Positions 25,265-38,730 of a stretch of DNA of 64,000 nt are shown one piece after another. The position numbers and the translations under genes are program-made. Source of the stretch: Pilaira anomala (taxonomy: Eukaryota > Mucoromycota > Mucoromycetes > Mucorales > Mucoraceae); the NCBI GenBank assembly GCA_025716855.1, contig JAIXMQ010000061.1:109479-173478 (forward strand), read 5' to 3'. Each line of letters starts with the position of its first letter. The first letter of the stretch is position 1. The notes beneath the pieces were generated by a model, which made no database searches, was not told the origin of the DNA, and saw only the letters and a program-made list of their open reading frames with translations.

Positions 25265-26504
25265 CTTAATCAAAATATATTATAAGTGAAAGAAAGGGAA
25301 AACAACAACTTTCTTTGTGCCATGGGAAAATAAATTATTTATCACCTGAGCAAAACACAATTGAGTACAAACCATCTTGTTTCTTTTCTTTGAGTACACA
25401 CATGTTTTAGTTCAAAATCAGCAAAAAAAAAGTCATTTTTTAACCATTTCCATTGGCTTCATAACATTATAACTACATCACTAACTATTCTATAGATAAG
25501 TATTATTTATATAGACAGAAAGATTGAATAAATCTCTTTTTTTTTTCTTATCGATTGATTAAATCTAGCTATATAGAAAAAAAGATGTTCAAATTGATCA
25601 AAATTTCATATGATAGTTGGTAGATTTATTGCTCTTTTTCTTCAACTAAGCCATCGTTCGTTTAAGGTTATAAAAAGGTACCACAAATTGAAACAACTGC
25701 TGGCATTAAAGTACCGCTTGCAGTAATTTGAATATTTCCCCTCATTTATTTCTGCAATAATTGAGAAGATCGTTTTTTTTTTTTAGTATTTGAAAATTGT
25801 CTTTATTTTATAAATTCTGAGCATTTCTCTAGAGTTCAATTGTTTCAAATTTAAAAGGAATGTTCAGGCTAAAAAAAAAAAAAAAAAATCAGCAGATATT
25901 TGCTTTTTCTCGCCGGACATTTTTAAGTAAAAAATAATATATTTACCGTAAGTCTGATCTTCATAGAGAGAGAGAAATGTATTCTAAATTTTATATTACT
26001 TGAAGCCTATAATAATTTGTTTATGGAAATTGCCTCACTTTTGTAACATATTATGCAATGCATAACTCTCTATGAGTTACTTTGTTCTATTGTAAGCCAA
26101 ATGAAACCAAGTGCCAACACAATTCAAAACAAAAGATTAACTAACTGTTTAGAAACATCTTTTTTCTCTTACGTGACCATATACCCTTAGTTTTTTTTTA
26201 AGCTGTTTGTGTTTAATATTCATAAAGCGGTTATTTGTAACAAGCATGGAATATTAATTTAATGAATAATATTTACATATAAAAAAATTTAAAAAATGGG
26301 GGAGGGGGGACCTAGTTTTTGTCTGATTAAAATAAGCTGTAAAGAATTGTTTGTGTAATGAAGATAGGCTTTTTTTTTTATAGGGGTATATAATATATAT
26401 ATATATATATATTATAAATGTATGTATACATAAAGTGTGGTAATCAAATATATAAAAGATAAATAGAAATTGAAAGCATAATTTCATAAATAATCATATT
26501 GAGC
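25265..26504. other. Intergenic, no gene seen
   Basis: This AT-rich spacer has a (TA)n run at about 26390-26412 and several A/T runs. Open frames here are low-complexity poly-Phe/Ile. Confidence 0.5.
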
Positions 26505-26937
26505 TTAGAGATCTGTGATTCGCTTGATACGGTTACATTCAACCAGATGTTGACCTCGATATTTAATGAGATGTTCACCATTATCTTTAAATGTCAAGGT
26601 TTTATTCACAGGGCAGCCCTTGGAGCTATTTGAGCATTTGTAATAGATACTTTTGAAACCAGTCTTCTTGTGAACAGTATTACCGTTGTTTTTCCACAGA
26701 TAATCATCATTATAAGGGTATTCTCTAGTTTCAATAATAGTTGTGATAGCTTGCATTTCCCGTCTACGACGTTTATTTACAGTTGATTTGATTTTATAAG
26801 TATTATTGGAAAGAGATGCCGAACCAGCAGCAGAGACTTCTTCTTCGTAATCAGATTCTCCAACCAAAGAAGAGGATCGTGAGCGACTATCGTAGCTAAA
26901 ATAAATAAATAAAAATTAATAACCTAAGGTTTATTTG

Positions 26938-26991
<54 letters not shown>

Positions 26992-27624
26992 TTACTTTAA
27001 TATATTTTGATTTTTTACTGTAGAAGTGGAGGGAGCGATTGAAAGTTCAGGGAGCTTCAGTTCTAAAGATTTCGGCGATGGGAGTAGCAGCATTTCAATG
27101 TTGCTGCTATTTTTTCTTTTTGGTGAATTAGTTTTATTGAAAAAATGTGGGGTTGTTGAGTAATTTCTATGATATTGCAAACGTGGTAATGATGTAGGCT
27201 CAGTAGAACCAACTGAATTAGCTGATGAGAAGGAACTTAATCGCTGACTACTCTGGTTTGAAGAAATGGGTGAAAATGAAGATGTTTTACTTGATTTTCT
27301 TTCTTGATGATTCTTCTGTGTCTGTGTCTGTTGATGTAACATGTATTCAATTTCTTTTCGACGGAGCTTTGCTTCTTCTGCACGACGTCTATCTTCTTCT
27401 ACTTTACTTGAAAGAATAAGTTCTAATAACTCTGGTTGAGAGCCATATGTTTGAACTACTTTTTCAAGGTTCAGAAAGGCTGAGGATTCAGCGGATGTAT
27501 TTAATTTAGATGGGCACCATGTCTTTGACATATGAGAGTCAGGTACAGAGGATAACGGTGGAGATGGGGGATAATAGTCTTTTTGATTGTTTGAGGATAA
27601 AAGTAAAGAGTTGCTAGTAAGCAT
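26505..27624 (-). CDS. Fungal WRKY-like transcription factor with divergent heptad
   Basis: This is a probable DNA-binding protein of 339 aa in two exons (26996-27624 and 26505-26895). The C-terminal module reads DDYLWKNNGNTVHKKTGFKS, then IYYKC, KGCPVNKTLTF and HLIKYRGQHLVEC. That is the layout of a WRKY domain (W-x-x-x-G near the start, YY-x-C, a C-x-V strand, Y-x-G-x-H), with LWKNNGN where plants have WRKYGQK. Zinc ligands look like C-x(6)-C and H-x-x-C. Upstream, at about residues 55-100, lies a charged helix (LILSSKVEEDRRRAEEAKL) likely to form a coiled coil, and Ser/Pro-rich linkers. The intron 26896-26995 carries a 46-nt T run (26943-26988). The ATG at 27622-27624 is chosen because the longer frame adds only poly-Phe. 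Confidence 0.75.
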
Positions 27625-27763
27625 AGGATAGTAAAGATATGAATTAAAAAAAAAAAGTAAAAATAAATTATTAAGAAAGAAAAAGAAAAAAAAAAAGGGA
27701 GCAACGGGTCCATTCATATGAATAAATTCGATGACCCCATATTTGGAATTTTTTTCATTAGAT

Positions 27764-28293
27764 TTTTCCCGTCACTTACCTAAAACTTTGTGATTGTAAA
27801 AACCATGTGTTAGCCTGTAATATCAATCGTCACATGGATTAGGTCTTTGTTTCCCGTATACACCGTACTCTCCCATTTTGCAATTAAATAAATTTCCCGG
27901 TAAATAAAACTGCTAGTATTATGCTTTCATTTCTTTCCTTATACTATTAATATGGACCCCTTTAATTCATTTTAATCTAATAAAACACCGATAAACTGAA
28001 AGATATAGAGTATTATTGTTATATCTTTTCTTTTGTTTAAGAGAAACTATTATGGTTCGTTTCTATTTAGCAGACTGGGAGCGACGGAGTTATTGCGTGG
28101 TGTAATGCTGATTCTCACGACAATTTTTTTTTCCCGATCGTCTATTGTAGCGCATAATTGTTTTCGATTCAATTATATCATTTCGCTCTAAAATACTATT
28201 AAATGTGGAGAAAATGTGTTTTAAAAGGATATAAAAAACTTGAGCAAAAAGTTTGGGAGTTTGGGAAAATTGGACCTAGTTTGTTTTTTCCCG
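27764..28293. promoter_or_regulatory. Cluster of five TTTCCCG motifs upstream of the WRKY-like gene
   Basis: TTTCCCG occurs at 27765-27771, 27850-27856, 27893-27899, 28130-28136 and 28287-28293, all on the plus strand. This begins about 140 bp upstream of the WRKY-like start. The motif overlaps E2F/MBF-like core sequences. Such density is unexpected in AT-rich DNA. Function is inference. Confidence 0.35.
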
Positions 28294-31200
28294 TCTTCAT
28301 TACCCCGCTTTTGAAAAATAATTTATTCAGCCACCTTCCCATTTTCCATTTGTTTCGCACCCTCTACTCCAAAAGTAGGGACACAAGGGTCCATCAATGA
28401 TTATATTTGTAAGTTACACTGCGCTATATTTTATCGTTATTTAACATCTTTCCAAAACTTGTTTTTACTTGATCTGAGCCAATCATGCTTTATTTTTGCT
28501 CTCCTCTTTTATAGAATTAAAATATAAGCAATTATAATCAATCAAAGCAGTTAAGGATATCAAGGACTTACGATACTTGTACAACTTTACTAATGGGGTG
28601 TGAGAAACATAAGATTTATGTTCAAAAATACCCGAAAGTCTCCGTAGGGACTAAAGGGAGTGCTTATCAAAGCTTTTTTTTTCTATTGTTTTAGTTTGAA
28701 CAATCGATTGGGAAAATGACCATATACTTCCAAGCTGTTCCCAGCCTATTCCCATAATCATTTCTTTCTGTTTTCACTATTTTGGTCTCACTTGATTGAT
28801 TACTCTACATGTCGTTTTTGGCCTATTGTATTTTGTACACTTGCTTAGTATTTACCCTTTTGTCCCTAATTCTAAAAATTAGAAATATTTTTTATTTTTC
28901 AAAAAAAAAAAAAAAATATGTTTAGATTTTCATAAATAAACAAATATATACGAAATAAAACTACTTTTTATGCTTCTATGTAGCTTGTAAATGCTTCTAA
29001 ATGAATGGTATCGTTATTATTAAGAGTAACACTAAAAACCAAACTTCTCCTTGTGTACTTATATGGCTTATATCATCTTATTGTTTTAAGCTCGTGATTT
29101 TATCGAGTTATTACATTTATTTGGAAAATAATACGAATAAGTGTAATAAAAAACGCCTGACATTACGGTTTTTTGATTAGCCTCTACTGAGACTTTTCTT
29201 GGCCATTGTATGTACAGTGTTTATTAGTTAGTAACTTGGAAACTGTATAATTTATAAAATGAAATGTGTTTGTGTCCTCATAGTGTTACTTGACAAATTC
29301 TATTGTTCATTTATTTTTAGTACCTAAGTGAGAAGAAGAGCATTTGGACTAACGTAATTATTTTCGTGTAATGGAATGGTTGGTCCCATCATCCCACCAA
29401 AATCAAGACCCTTTCATCCCTATTTATTTTCAGCTTACTCGATTGGTTCTTCTCTCCCGTATAGAAAAGTCACAGTTCACTATTTTAAAATACTGTATAA
29501 TTTATATATATTATCTTAGCTCTCAAGGTAAAATTATTTCTAGCTATTGATTTATTTAGATTTATACCATTATATGTATTTTAATACATAAAATACGTTA
29601 CTTTTTTTTTTTGGTTTAAATTATAATTTCTAAATTTTATGAGTGTTTCAGATTATGATTTTATATATTGATTAAAAAAGGGAACGAATATTCTTAAGAA
29701 ATTTTCTCCACGGAGGGATGAACTAATGAGATACAATAATGCCTGGGAGCATAAATCCCATCACAAAAAAGATAGTCATCTCAATTTTTCTAATGTTTTG
29801 AGACGATTTTCTTATCAGAAAAAAAAAAGAAAAGAAAAAAAAATCCATTCTCGATTTCAAAAATAGTGGGGAAATTGATATGACTACACTTAGAGTATAA
29901 ATTGTAATAAAGTTAATTTAACATATTGTGCTTATTGATTATTTTCATGAAACCTGATGCATCTTTAAAAATTATATATTAAGCGGGTAATAGTATTTGA
30001 ATACTTAAAAAACATCCATATCTTTTGAAACTGTGGAGCAGATCATGAGTGTTGCCATCATGAATAAAAGTACGCAGGTAAGCCCTGGAAAATTTCTTTC
30101 CTCTGTATATAATATTAACAATGTAATTTGAAAATTATGTAATTATCCCACATTTATAGATTTCTGTTTTGCTTATTTATGTATTACATAAATTTCATGC
30201 GTGGGAAACTTTATTATTATTTCATTTTATACACATATTAGGCAGCACTTTAACTAAACATTATGCTTAGTGCTTTATTATGAAAATGTTTATGTAACCA
30301 ATCGAAATGAAACATATGTATCCATGACATTACTTGAAAAAAAAAAAACGAATAAAAAAAATTGTATTCAGTGAATCAAAAAAAACAATTCACAACTAAA
30401 AACTACAAAATGAAATCTGCTCAATTTGTATCGAATATGTGTGTATGTAATCGCCTTTTTTTTTTATAGATAACTTTATGAATTATTGTTTATAAGGAAA
30501 GCACAACTGTTAGAGAGTCATTGTAATGCAGCATAATTTTCTTTAGTTATCTACGCAACTTCAACTGCGCTGTAATTAATCTTTGAAGTGTGTAACCTTT
30601 ACACCTCTGGCGTCTGTTTATTTATATCGTTTACCAATACCATACAAACTAAATTCATATAATACACTGATTAAATCTTACGATCTTATCCTTAAAAAGC
30701 ACATTTAAATTTTTTTTTCAGTATATTCATCTACCAATATAACAAATGTCAATAGTTATCTAAAAAAATTGGAAAAAAAAGCCTTTTTTATATCTTTAAT
30801 ATAATTATCATGCGAATTTTGAAACGGCTGTCGAAAATTATTTTAAAAAATTGCTTTTTTTTTAAAAAAAAAAATCTGTATAAATGATAGTATCTTTTAT
30901 ATCATGGTAACATCAAACATATTGTTTTAACCGATAATAAATTCTAACGTTACTCAAACTCTTTGTTAAGTAATCATCATCATTCTACGTATTTTTTATT
31001 ATAGTTATATGTATTCAGTTACACATGTTACGAAAAAATTTATACTTTTTTTTTTTTTTTTTTTTTTTTTTGCATTTTAATATGAATTTCTTGTTTTCAA
31101 TTGTTTTTTATATAGGTAGTTTCATAAGAGCATATAATTAAGATTAAATTATTACAGAAAATGCTTTTAGCTTCAGCGATACATCCTAGCATCTCTTGTA

Positions 31201-32324
31201 CATATAAGAGCATTTATTTTATTTTGCTTTTTTTTTTATAATTTATTGTTTTTATAATATATGTCGAAATTATATAATATTTTGATAAAAAGATAAGAAG
31301 TATTAGTACGAAAACACAAAGAATTTGATGTCGGTATCCACGATACTTTTTATTTACGTTGAAGAATCCTGTTGTATATATATTGAGAACTTATAACTAA
31401 AACAGTTTTTTTATGTAGAAGTATATTATTTGAAAAAAACACAACTAAACAAAGCTTTATCGCTTAACGTGTACTAATAACCGTCATTTTACTAACAATT
31501 ATACTAGTTCAAAAACGGAAAATACAGCTAAAATTGAAGTCAAATTTAACTTGTTTTATTTACATATTTTTTTTCTCATTTATTTAGCTAATTTGATTTT
31601 TAAATAAAATATTAAGAGAATTCCATTTCACGAGCTTTTAGGGGCTCAGTAAACATAATAAAAACCCTATGAAAAGAGTTTAATAATCAGGAACCTTACT
31701 ACTGTAAGACACTACTTTCTATTTCAATACAAAGAAAGTCCTAAGTTTATTTTTGTGCTTCAGTGATGGTTAAAGTACGACTATAAAATTTTTTGGGCAG
31801 GAACAAAGACGTATCTAAGGTTAACACATTGTAAATCATAAACTTGAAGTTTTTTTTTATGTCTATGGGCCAATATTTATGCTCATTTAGATAAATACTG
31901 TAAAGCTAAATTCACTGCATATTTCTTTATATTGATGATAATTCGAATTGACTGTGTCAGTTGAGTTTCTTTCGAAAAGTATTGAAAAACTTGAACCAAA
32001 ATCCATCATAGAGTGGTTAATCCACTACCCTCAAATTCCGATGCTTGAGCGATTTTGATAACTGAAAACATAAAAATCAATTTTGTAATATAACCTCTCT
32101 TAAATGTTTTAAAATTAGTTTCTGTCAATTTTGATTCTAATAAATCAGTAGATAATTGATGAAGTTATTGCTGGCAAATTCAAAAATTTGTAATTCAATT
32201 TTCCAAAAAAAGAAATATTTATTTGTCAGTTGGAGGATCATCAATCCAAGCCACTATACTCTCAATAGATTTTTTCTTTCCAAAAGGTTGAAGCGCGCAC
32301 TTTTAAAACAAGCAACATTAAGCA
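28294..32324. other. Long gene-free stretch (about 4 kb)
   Basis: This is the largest gap of the window, between the divergent WRKY-like and SYO1 genes. I checked both strands for spliced coding frames and tRNA-like T-loops and saw none. There are several T runs, the longest at about 31046-31071, and no evident tandem repeat. A long non-coding transcript or distal regulatory DNA cannot be excluded. Confidence 0.45.
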
Positions 32325-35014
32325 ATGGGTAAACTTCGACAAAGAAAAAAGGCACCCAAGAGACGCACCAATCCCATTCAAAGAAGATTGGAGCAAGGAG
32401 CTAAAGAAGGAGTAAATGGGTTACCTGCTCCTACTCCTGAACAAGTGACACCTGTAGTTGACAAAGTAAAGTTTAGTTTCGACCCTTTTTTTTTTGTGAT
32501 TTATGCATTCTAATTCATTGTTTAGTTATCTTCAGAGAATCCAACTGAGAGAGCATGGGCAGCAGCATGTGTTTCTACATTCATATTGTCTGATGCCTCT
32601 ACTCGTAAATTGTTGCTATCAAAGGGTGTTGTGCCCATTTTGATCCAGCGCTTAACAGACCCACAACAAGAAGTTCGAGACGAATCACTGGGTGCTTTAA
32701 GGTAGGTACAGAAAACAAATAAGAGGTCTTCTTTTTTTTTTATAACTATTTTTTTTTTTATAGAAACATTGCTTCGGTAGATAATAGTGTCGCAAAAGAA
32801 TATTTTACAAGAAATATTATGGAACCTTTATCCATGTTACTTCCTCAGGTTTGTTGCAATAGTTTTTTTTTGGGAAGATTATTTATTGATCAGAATAAAT
32901 GCAGATTTCGCAAACTATTGATTTAGTTATTAAAAAGGCACCTATTCAAGATGAATCAGATGCAGACAGAAGAAAATCTATTTGGGATGTAACCGAAAAT
33001 TTTATTTATATCATATGGTGTATTTGGTAAGCAGAGTAAATAATAGATTGGTTTTCATTGATTCTAACTTGGCTTGACATTATAGTGAAGCATCCGATAA
33101 ATATGTGAAGGCCATTAATCGAATGAACATTATTACATTTTTAACCTCATTTTTACTTTCTGGAGGACAATGTCCTACAAGAGTAATTATAGCCGCAGGT
33201 AAAAATAAATATTGGTGATTTTTTATTACACAAGTCTAATGCATACTTTAAAATAGGTCAATGTTTAAACACTTTAACGGATGATAATAAGGATCTTTTG
33301 ATTGAATTTAGAAACAATCCTCAATATGTTGAATCTTTATTGAATATTGTCAAGAATTCGAATGAAAATATATTAGTACAAGTTTTATCTTGCGGTAAGT
33401 GTTTTTTTTTTCTTTTCTTTTTTTTTTTAAAAAAAAAACAGGTACAAGAATACAAAACTAAACAAATTTTCTATATCAGCTATATTAATTAATGTCCGTG
33501 ATGTCGTACGTTTAACAGGATCATGGGATGACGAAACTGACGCAGTTGCAGCATTAAATGAATTGTTAGTACCTGTATTAGTCAAAGCATTAGATTATGA
33601 TATTCAGGAAGCAGCAGTAAACACTATTTCGGCCGTAAAGAGTGGAGTAAGTAAGCTTTTAAATGTATAAAATTTAAACTAACTTCAATGTAGAATGTTC
33701 ATTTGTATCAAGAAGAATCTGGAAATATTGCACCCAAGCCTAAACAACCTTTGACGAATGAAGAGGTAAATATATATATCTAAAAATAAAATAAAATAAA
33801 ATAGTGTCACTAATAATATGTCTTTATCAAGCTTTATATCCAAAGTGTAGAAGATAAATTATCTATTACGCAATTGGCTTTAGAATTATTAGCTGATATT
33901 TGTGTACATGATGAAGATTCAGAAGGTAAACATTAATGTATTTCTATCTTTTTTTTTTTATTGTTCTTTACCTAAAAATCATTCTTTATTTCAGAGGACG
34001 GTATTCAAGATGTTGATGAAGCCATGATGGATGAGGGTGAAGAAGAATTAAATCCAAAAGAGAAAGAAGATGATGAAGAGGAAGATAATGATGGTATTGA
34101 TGAAGCAATTTTTGGTCAAACGTCTTCTGCAGTGGATGATGCCCTTATTAGATCAAACCCTGTTTTGCATGCTTACATACACCAAATATTCCCACATCTG
34201 ATCCGGCTCTCTACCGCAACTCCGATATCATTTCACCAAATGGACCTTTCTCCGCTAGTTACACATGGACTTGTAATTACCCACCAACGATCCCTGGAAT
34301 GTTTAAATAACTTTTTGTTGGCAATGAATGAAGTGCCAAAAAAATTCTGGTTTAAAGAATATAAATCAGATGCTACTCAGTTATGGAGATGGTTATTTAA
34401 TCTAGCTAATGAAGTAGCTAGTAGTAAACCACAAGAATGGGCAAGAGATGGTATTTTGGAAATCATTATCAGTTGTATTTGGGCTTTAGGTCGTGGACTT
34501 GGACAAGATATAGTAAGTATCACATATTATTATTATATAATAATATATGGACTCCATCCCTAAACTCCCTTATTTTTTTTTTTTTTTTACTAGCCGCTTG
34601 ATCATTCGGATGTAGGAGCACTATGCGGGACCTATGAAATGATTCCAAGAGAATCAATGCGTATAAAAATAGTTGGTTGTTTAGGTCCAATTGCCATGCG
34701 TCTAGGCGATATCAATACAAACAAAGTAAATTATACAAAGTAGACTCAAACAGTTTATTTTTACTCACCTCACCTTTTTTTTTTAGGTCATTGGTATCTT
34801 TATCATGAATTTATTAAATGATAAGACAACAAAACCATCTGTTGTAATTGAAGCACTTAATTTATTATTTGATGTTTACAGCGATGCTTCGTTTGACTAC
34901 GATTTACCTGTCTTTGTTCAAGGCGCCTTTTTAAATAATTTAAAACAAGTCCTTTCATCTATTCGTTCCATGGTAAGTTAATTATTTTTACCCCACTTTT
35001 TCTATTTATAAGTC

Positions 35015-35061
<47 letters not shown>

Positions 35062-35181
35062 AAATAGGTAAAATCAATCGACCGTAGAAAAAACTTTGAT
35101 TTAAGAATCAGAGGTGACGAAGCACTTGATAACTTAAATGCATTCATCAAGTATAAAAAGAATGAAAGAAATAGACGTTAA
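32325..35181 (+). CDS. SYO1: Symportin Syo1/HEATR3-like ARM/HEAT protein (ribosomal protein import)
   Basis: This transport adaptor carries uL18 and uL5 with Kap104 into the nucleus for the 5S RNP; the role is known from the family. The N-terminus MGKLRQRKKAPKRRTNPI is the basic start typical of Syo1. Helical repeats follow (ERAWAAACVSTFILSDAST, VPILIQRLTDPQQEVRDES, LGALRNIASVDN), then the characteristic acidic loop (EAMMDEGEEELNPKEKEDDE) and more repeats. The product is 685 aa. Thirteen exons are 32325-32465, 32526-32701, 32764-32848, 32905-33026, 33086-33198, 33257-33394, 33480-33646, 33694-33765, 33832-33925, 33995-34512, 34594-34725, 34787-34972 and 35068-35181. The last intron contains a 43-nt A run. 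With URB1 this is the second 60S-biogenesis gene of the window. Confidence 0.9.
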
Positions 35182-35571
35182 TAAAGTGAATTAAATTTTT
35201 TTTAAACCAATCAATACCATTCCATGGAAAATCAAAAGGACTTATCTCTCTCTTTTTTTAAACATTTTATTGTTATCAATATTCTATTTACAAAAGAAAA
35301 TATTAAAAAGGGGTTTTTAAATTTTTTTTAAAAAAAAAGACAAAGGAAAAATTAAGGGTTCTGTCTGATTTTCAGGGTTGGTTTGTACTCTCGGCAAAGC
35401 ATAACGTAATGATAGATAACCCTTTCTTTTTTTATCTTGTCGTGGGAATTCAATAAATAAAGTGATTTTGAAACTTTACAAATTACTTGTGTCACAACGA
35501 GAAAGGACCCTTTCTAAAAACAAGAAAGCAACTCCGAGCGATTAGACAATATAAAAAAGATTTTAATTTTT

Positions 35572-35573
<2 letters not shown>

Positions 35574-35607
<34 letters not shown>
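35574..35607 (+). promoter_or_regulatory. Poly(dT) tract upstream of the transporter start
   Basis: This is a long T run about 45-80 nt before the transporter ATG, followed by an A run (35637-35649). The position parallels the NF-YC and G-patch genes. Confidence 0.3.
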
Positions 35608-35651
35608 CTTTATTACATTTTCTTTCCTTTTTTTTTAAAAAAAAAAAAATT

Positions 35652-37137
35652 ATGGGATTCAAGTTGCCTCGTTACAGTGATCCAAACTTCCAAGTTTTCT
35701 TGGTTGGCTTCATTTGTTTCTGTTGTCCTGGTATGTTCAATGCCTTGAACGGTATGGGTGGTGCCGGTCAATCTGATCCCAAAACTACCAATGATGCCAA
35801 TACTGCTTTAGCTGTTACATTTACTATTTGTTCTTTAATTGGTGCACCTGTGTATGTACATTGATTTGGTTTTTTTTTATATATAAAAACTTCAATTTTT
35901 ATTAACTTTATATTTTAGTTTCAATATCTTTGGTCACCGTATTCTTGTACCTGCTGCCCTTGCCTATGTTCTCTATGTCGGTTCTTATCTTACAGCTAGT
36001 CCTGCATTTACTATTGCTACAGGCGCAATTCTCGGTATCGGCGCTGGTTTCCTTTGGACTGCTCAAGCTGGTATCATGATGTCTTATCCCGACGAAAAAG
36101 ATAAGGGTAAAGCTTTCTCCATTTTCTGGATGGTATTCAACTTGGGTGCTACAGTTGGTGCTGCTATTCCTCTTGGTAATAACTTTAGTAATGATGGTCA
36201 AAGTTCCGTCAAAATTGGTACCTATATCGGTTTCATGTGTATTATGGGTTTCGGTGCCTTCCTTTCTTTAGCTCTTTTACCTGCTCACAAAGTTATTCGC
36301 GCTAACGGATCACCTGTCTCTCTTCACAAGTTCTCTAATTGGAAACGTGAAGCTATCGAAATTATGCACTTGTTCCGTGACTGGAAGATGCTTTGTTTGA
36401 TTCCATTATTTGCTGGTTCAAATTGGTTTTATACTTATCAATTCCAGGTCTATAACGGTGGTGGATACTTTAACCTTCGTGCTCGTTCTTTAAACAATTT
36501 GTTATACTGGCTTTGTCAAATTATTGGCGCTGGTGTCTTTGGTATGCTCCTTGATTGGTCTAGACTTGGCTCTCGTAGAACTCGTGCTATTATCGGTAAT
36601 ACACTTGTCCTTGCTATTTTGTGTGCTTCTTGGATTGGTGGTATTTTTGTTCAAAGGAAATTTACCTTTGAAAGCGTCAAAGCTGAAGGCTTCGTCCCAA
36701 TCGATATTTACTCTGACAACTATGCTGGTTATATTATCCTCTATTGTATCTTTGGTTTCGTTGATGCCATCTACCAAGGTTTTATCTATTGGTTACTTGG
36801 TACAATGACTAATGATACTGAACGTGCTGCCAGATATGGTGGTTTCTATAAGACCATTCAAAACGCTTTCTCTGCTATTTCTTCTCAAGTTGATGCTGTT
36901 CATACACCTTTCATGACCCAGCTTTACATTAACTTTGCTATTGAAGGTGTCGGTCTTCTCTTGACTTATATCGTATGTTTCAAGGTCTCTGATGTCACAG
37001 TTGAACAAGTTGATAACTTGATTGACGGCCATAACCCCGAAGTTTTAGTCGGTGGCCAAATTGATACTCTTGAAGGGGGCAACATAGAAATCAAATATGA
37101 GCATGAAAAGAATTATGCTCTCTCTGAAAAGTCTTAA
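35652..37137 (+). CDS. UNC93-like major facilitator membrane protein
   Basis: This is a polytopic membrane protein of 472 aa in two exons (35652-35851 and 35919-37137). It starts MGFKLPRYSDPNFQVFLVGF and has about 11-12 hydrophobic segments. Family-like signatures are FCCPGMFNALNGMGGAG, GIGAGFLWTAQAGIMMSYP, DEKDKGKAFSIFWMVFNLGA, FAGSNWFYTYQF and RAARYGGFYKTIQNAF. The GGAG motif and the DKGKAFSIFW loop are typical of the fungal UNC93/DUF895 group of MFS proteins. Their substrate is unknown, and none can be inferred here. Codon use is C-rich at third positions compared with neighbours, which suggests strong expression. The cytosolic tail is acidic. Confidence 0.88.
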
Positions 37138-37837
37138 ACACCATACCATTTCAGTTATTTTTTTTTTTTTACTATTTACTTTTTCTCTCTCATATCTCTC
37201 AATCTCAATTTTTGTACCATAATAATAACAATACTAATAATAATAAATAATATCATTATTTCCTCTTTGTAATGTCCTTTGTGTTTAACATAAATTTCAA
37301 GATATTTTAATCGACAAAAAGAAAAAGATAGGCATTACAAATAAGTAGTTAAATAGTTATCTGTTTTTTTTTTCTTTTTGAAAAATTCGAACACACATTT
37401 CCAAAATGATGTAGTTTCCTGTCAAAACAAATGACACAAAGTATGTGTCATTGAGACACAAAATAATCTAAAGTTGAACGCGTTGGAATTAATAGAAGGC
37501 CAACGGGGTTAATAAAACTTTTTGTGGCACAAGGCACACTAATATTGGGGGTAAATCCGTCTGCGCAAAAACCAAGTGTAAATTTTTCTTGCCGAATTTT
37601 TAGTTGGGTAATAAAAAATGATAATTTACTGAGAGGTCAATGTTTTCGAGAATAAAAAGTTTAATTAACTGTGGTAGTTATTTACTGCACTTGATAGGCT
37701 TTAATATGACCAGAACATATCTTGTATAACTCAAATTTATCAGCGTGACCGTTATCTTACAAATACTCAAGTAAGCAGGATATTATAAAAAACGTAAAAT
37801 TATAATATTTCCTCCTTAAGTCTTCTATATACCAAAA
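37138..37837. other. Intergenic, no gene seen
   Basis: This 700-bp spacer holds the transporter 3' end, (AAT)n near 37225-37250 and the wrbA-like promoter. Near 37431 and 37441 there is a short inverted repeat, tgacacaaagtatgtgtca. Confidence 0.5.
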
Positions 37838-38695
37838 ATGTCTGCCCCCGCTAAAGTTTATGTCGTTATCTATACTGTCTATCACCATGTACACAAATTA
37901 GCTGTTGAAGTTCAAAAGGGTTTAGAGTCTACAGGAGTTACAACAAAAATGTTTCAAGGTAAAAAAAAAAAAAAAAAAAAAAAAAGAATAAGAAAAAGGG
38001 GCCAGTTCTTTATAACATTATTTACTGATATATAAAACAGTGCAGGAGACATTACCCGATAGTTTATTAAAGAAAATCAATGCTCCTCCTAAACCTGACC
38101 TTCCTATTATTACACCTGAACAATTAAATGATGCTGATGGTATTCTTTTCGGTTTCCCCACAAGGTATGTATAGTCTTGTCTTGATCGCATTATTTTACC
38201 TCACTTTTTTTTTAATACAATTGTATTTTCAGGTTTGGTTCCATGCCTGCTCAAGTCAAAGGGTAAAGTAATAAAACATGATATATACCTGAAATTTTTT
38301 TTACTAAAATTTGCATGTAACTATACAGACTTTTAGACGGCACTGGTGCTGCATTTGCTAAGGGAACTTTGCACGGAAAATTTGCTGGTACATTCTTCAG
38401 TACTGGATCTCAACACGGCGGACAAGAAACTACTGCTCTTACAACAATTCCATATTTTACACATCAAGGAATGACTTATGTGCCTCTTGGTTTCCCTTCT
38501 CAGCTGACTGATAACACTGAAATTGTTGGTGGCTCTGCATATGGAGCTGGTACAATTGCCGGTGGTGACGGATCAAGACAACCTTCGGCTAAAGAATTAG
38601 AAGTTGCACATATCCAAGGCAAACAATTTGGTGATATGATTAGAGCTTATGTTAGAGGAAAAAATGCTTTTGCTGCAGAAGAGTCAAAAAAATAA
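37838..38695 (+). CDS. WrbA-type NAD(P)H:quinone oxidoreductase (flavodoxin-like)
   Basis: This is an FMN-binding two-electron quinone reductase of the Pst2/Ycp4/WrbA family, usually at the plasma membrane or eisosome in fungi. The product is 213 aa. The flavodoxin fold is clear: VYVVIYTVYHHVHKLAVEV with the phosphate-binding loop region, DGILFGFPTRFGSMPAQVK, then GTLHGKFAGTFFSTGSQHGG and GGSAYGAGTIAGGDGSRQP. Introns are 37959-38040, 38165-38232 and 38263-38328, giving a 30-nt third exon. The first intron has a 25-nt A run. The gene is convergent with NUP84; the two stop codons are only 35 bp apart, so 3' UTRs probably overlap. Confidence 0.94.
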
Positions 38696-38730
38696 ACTCT
38701 TTACTATTATTTATTTACTGTAATATATGA

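Noticed and set aside
28203..28400. 65-codon plus-strand frame in the long gene-free stretch
   Set aside because: No splice context, no family resemblance, AT-driven composition.
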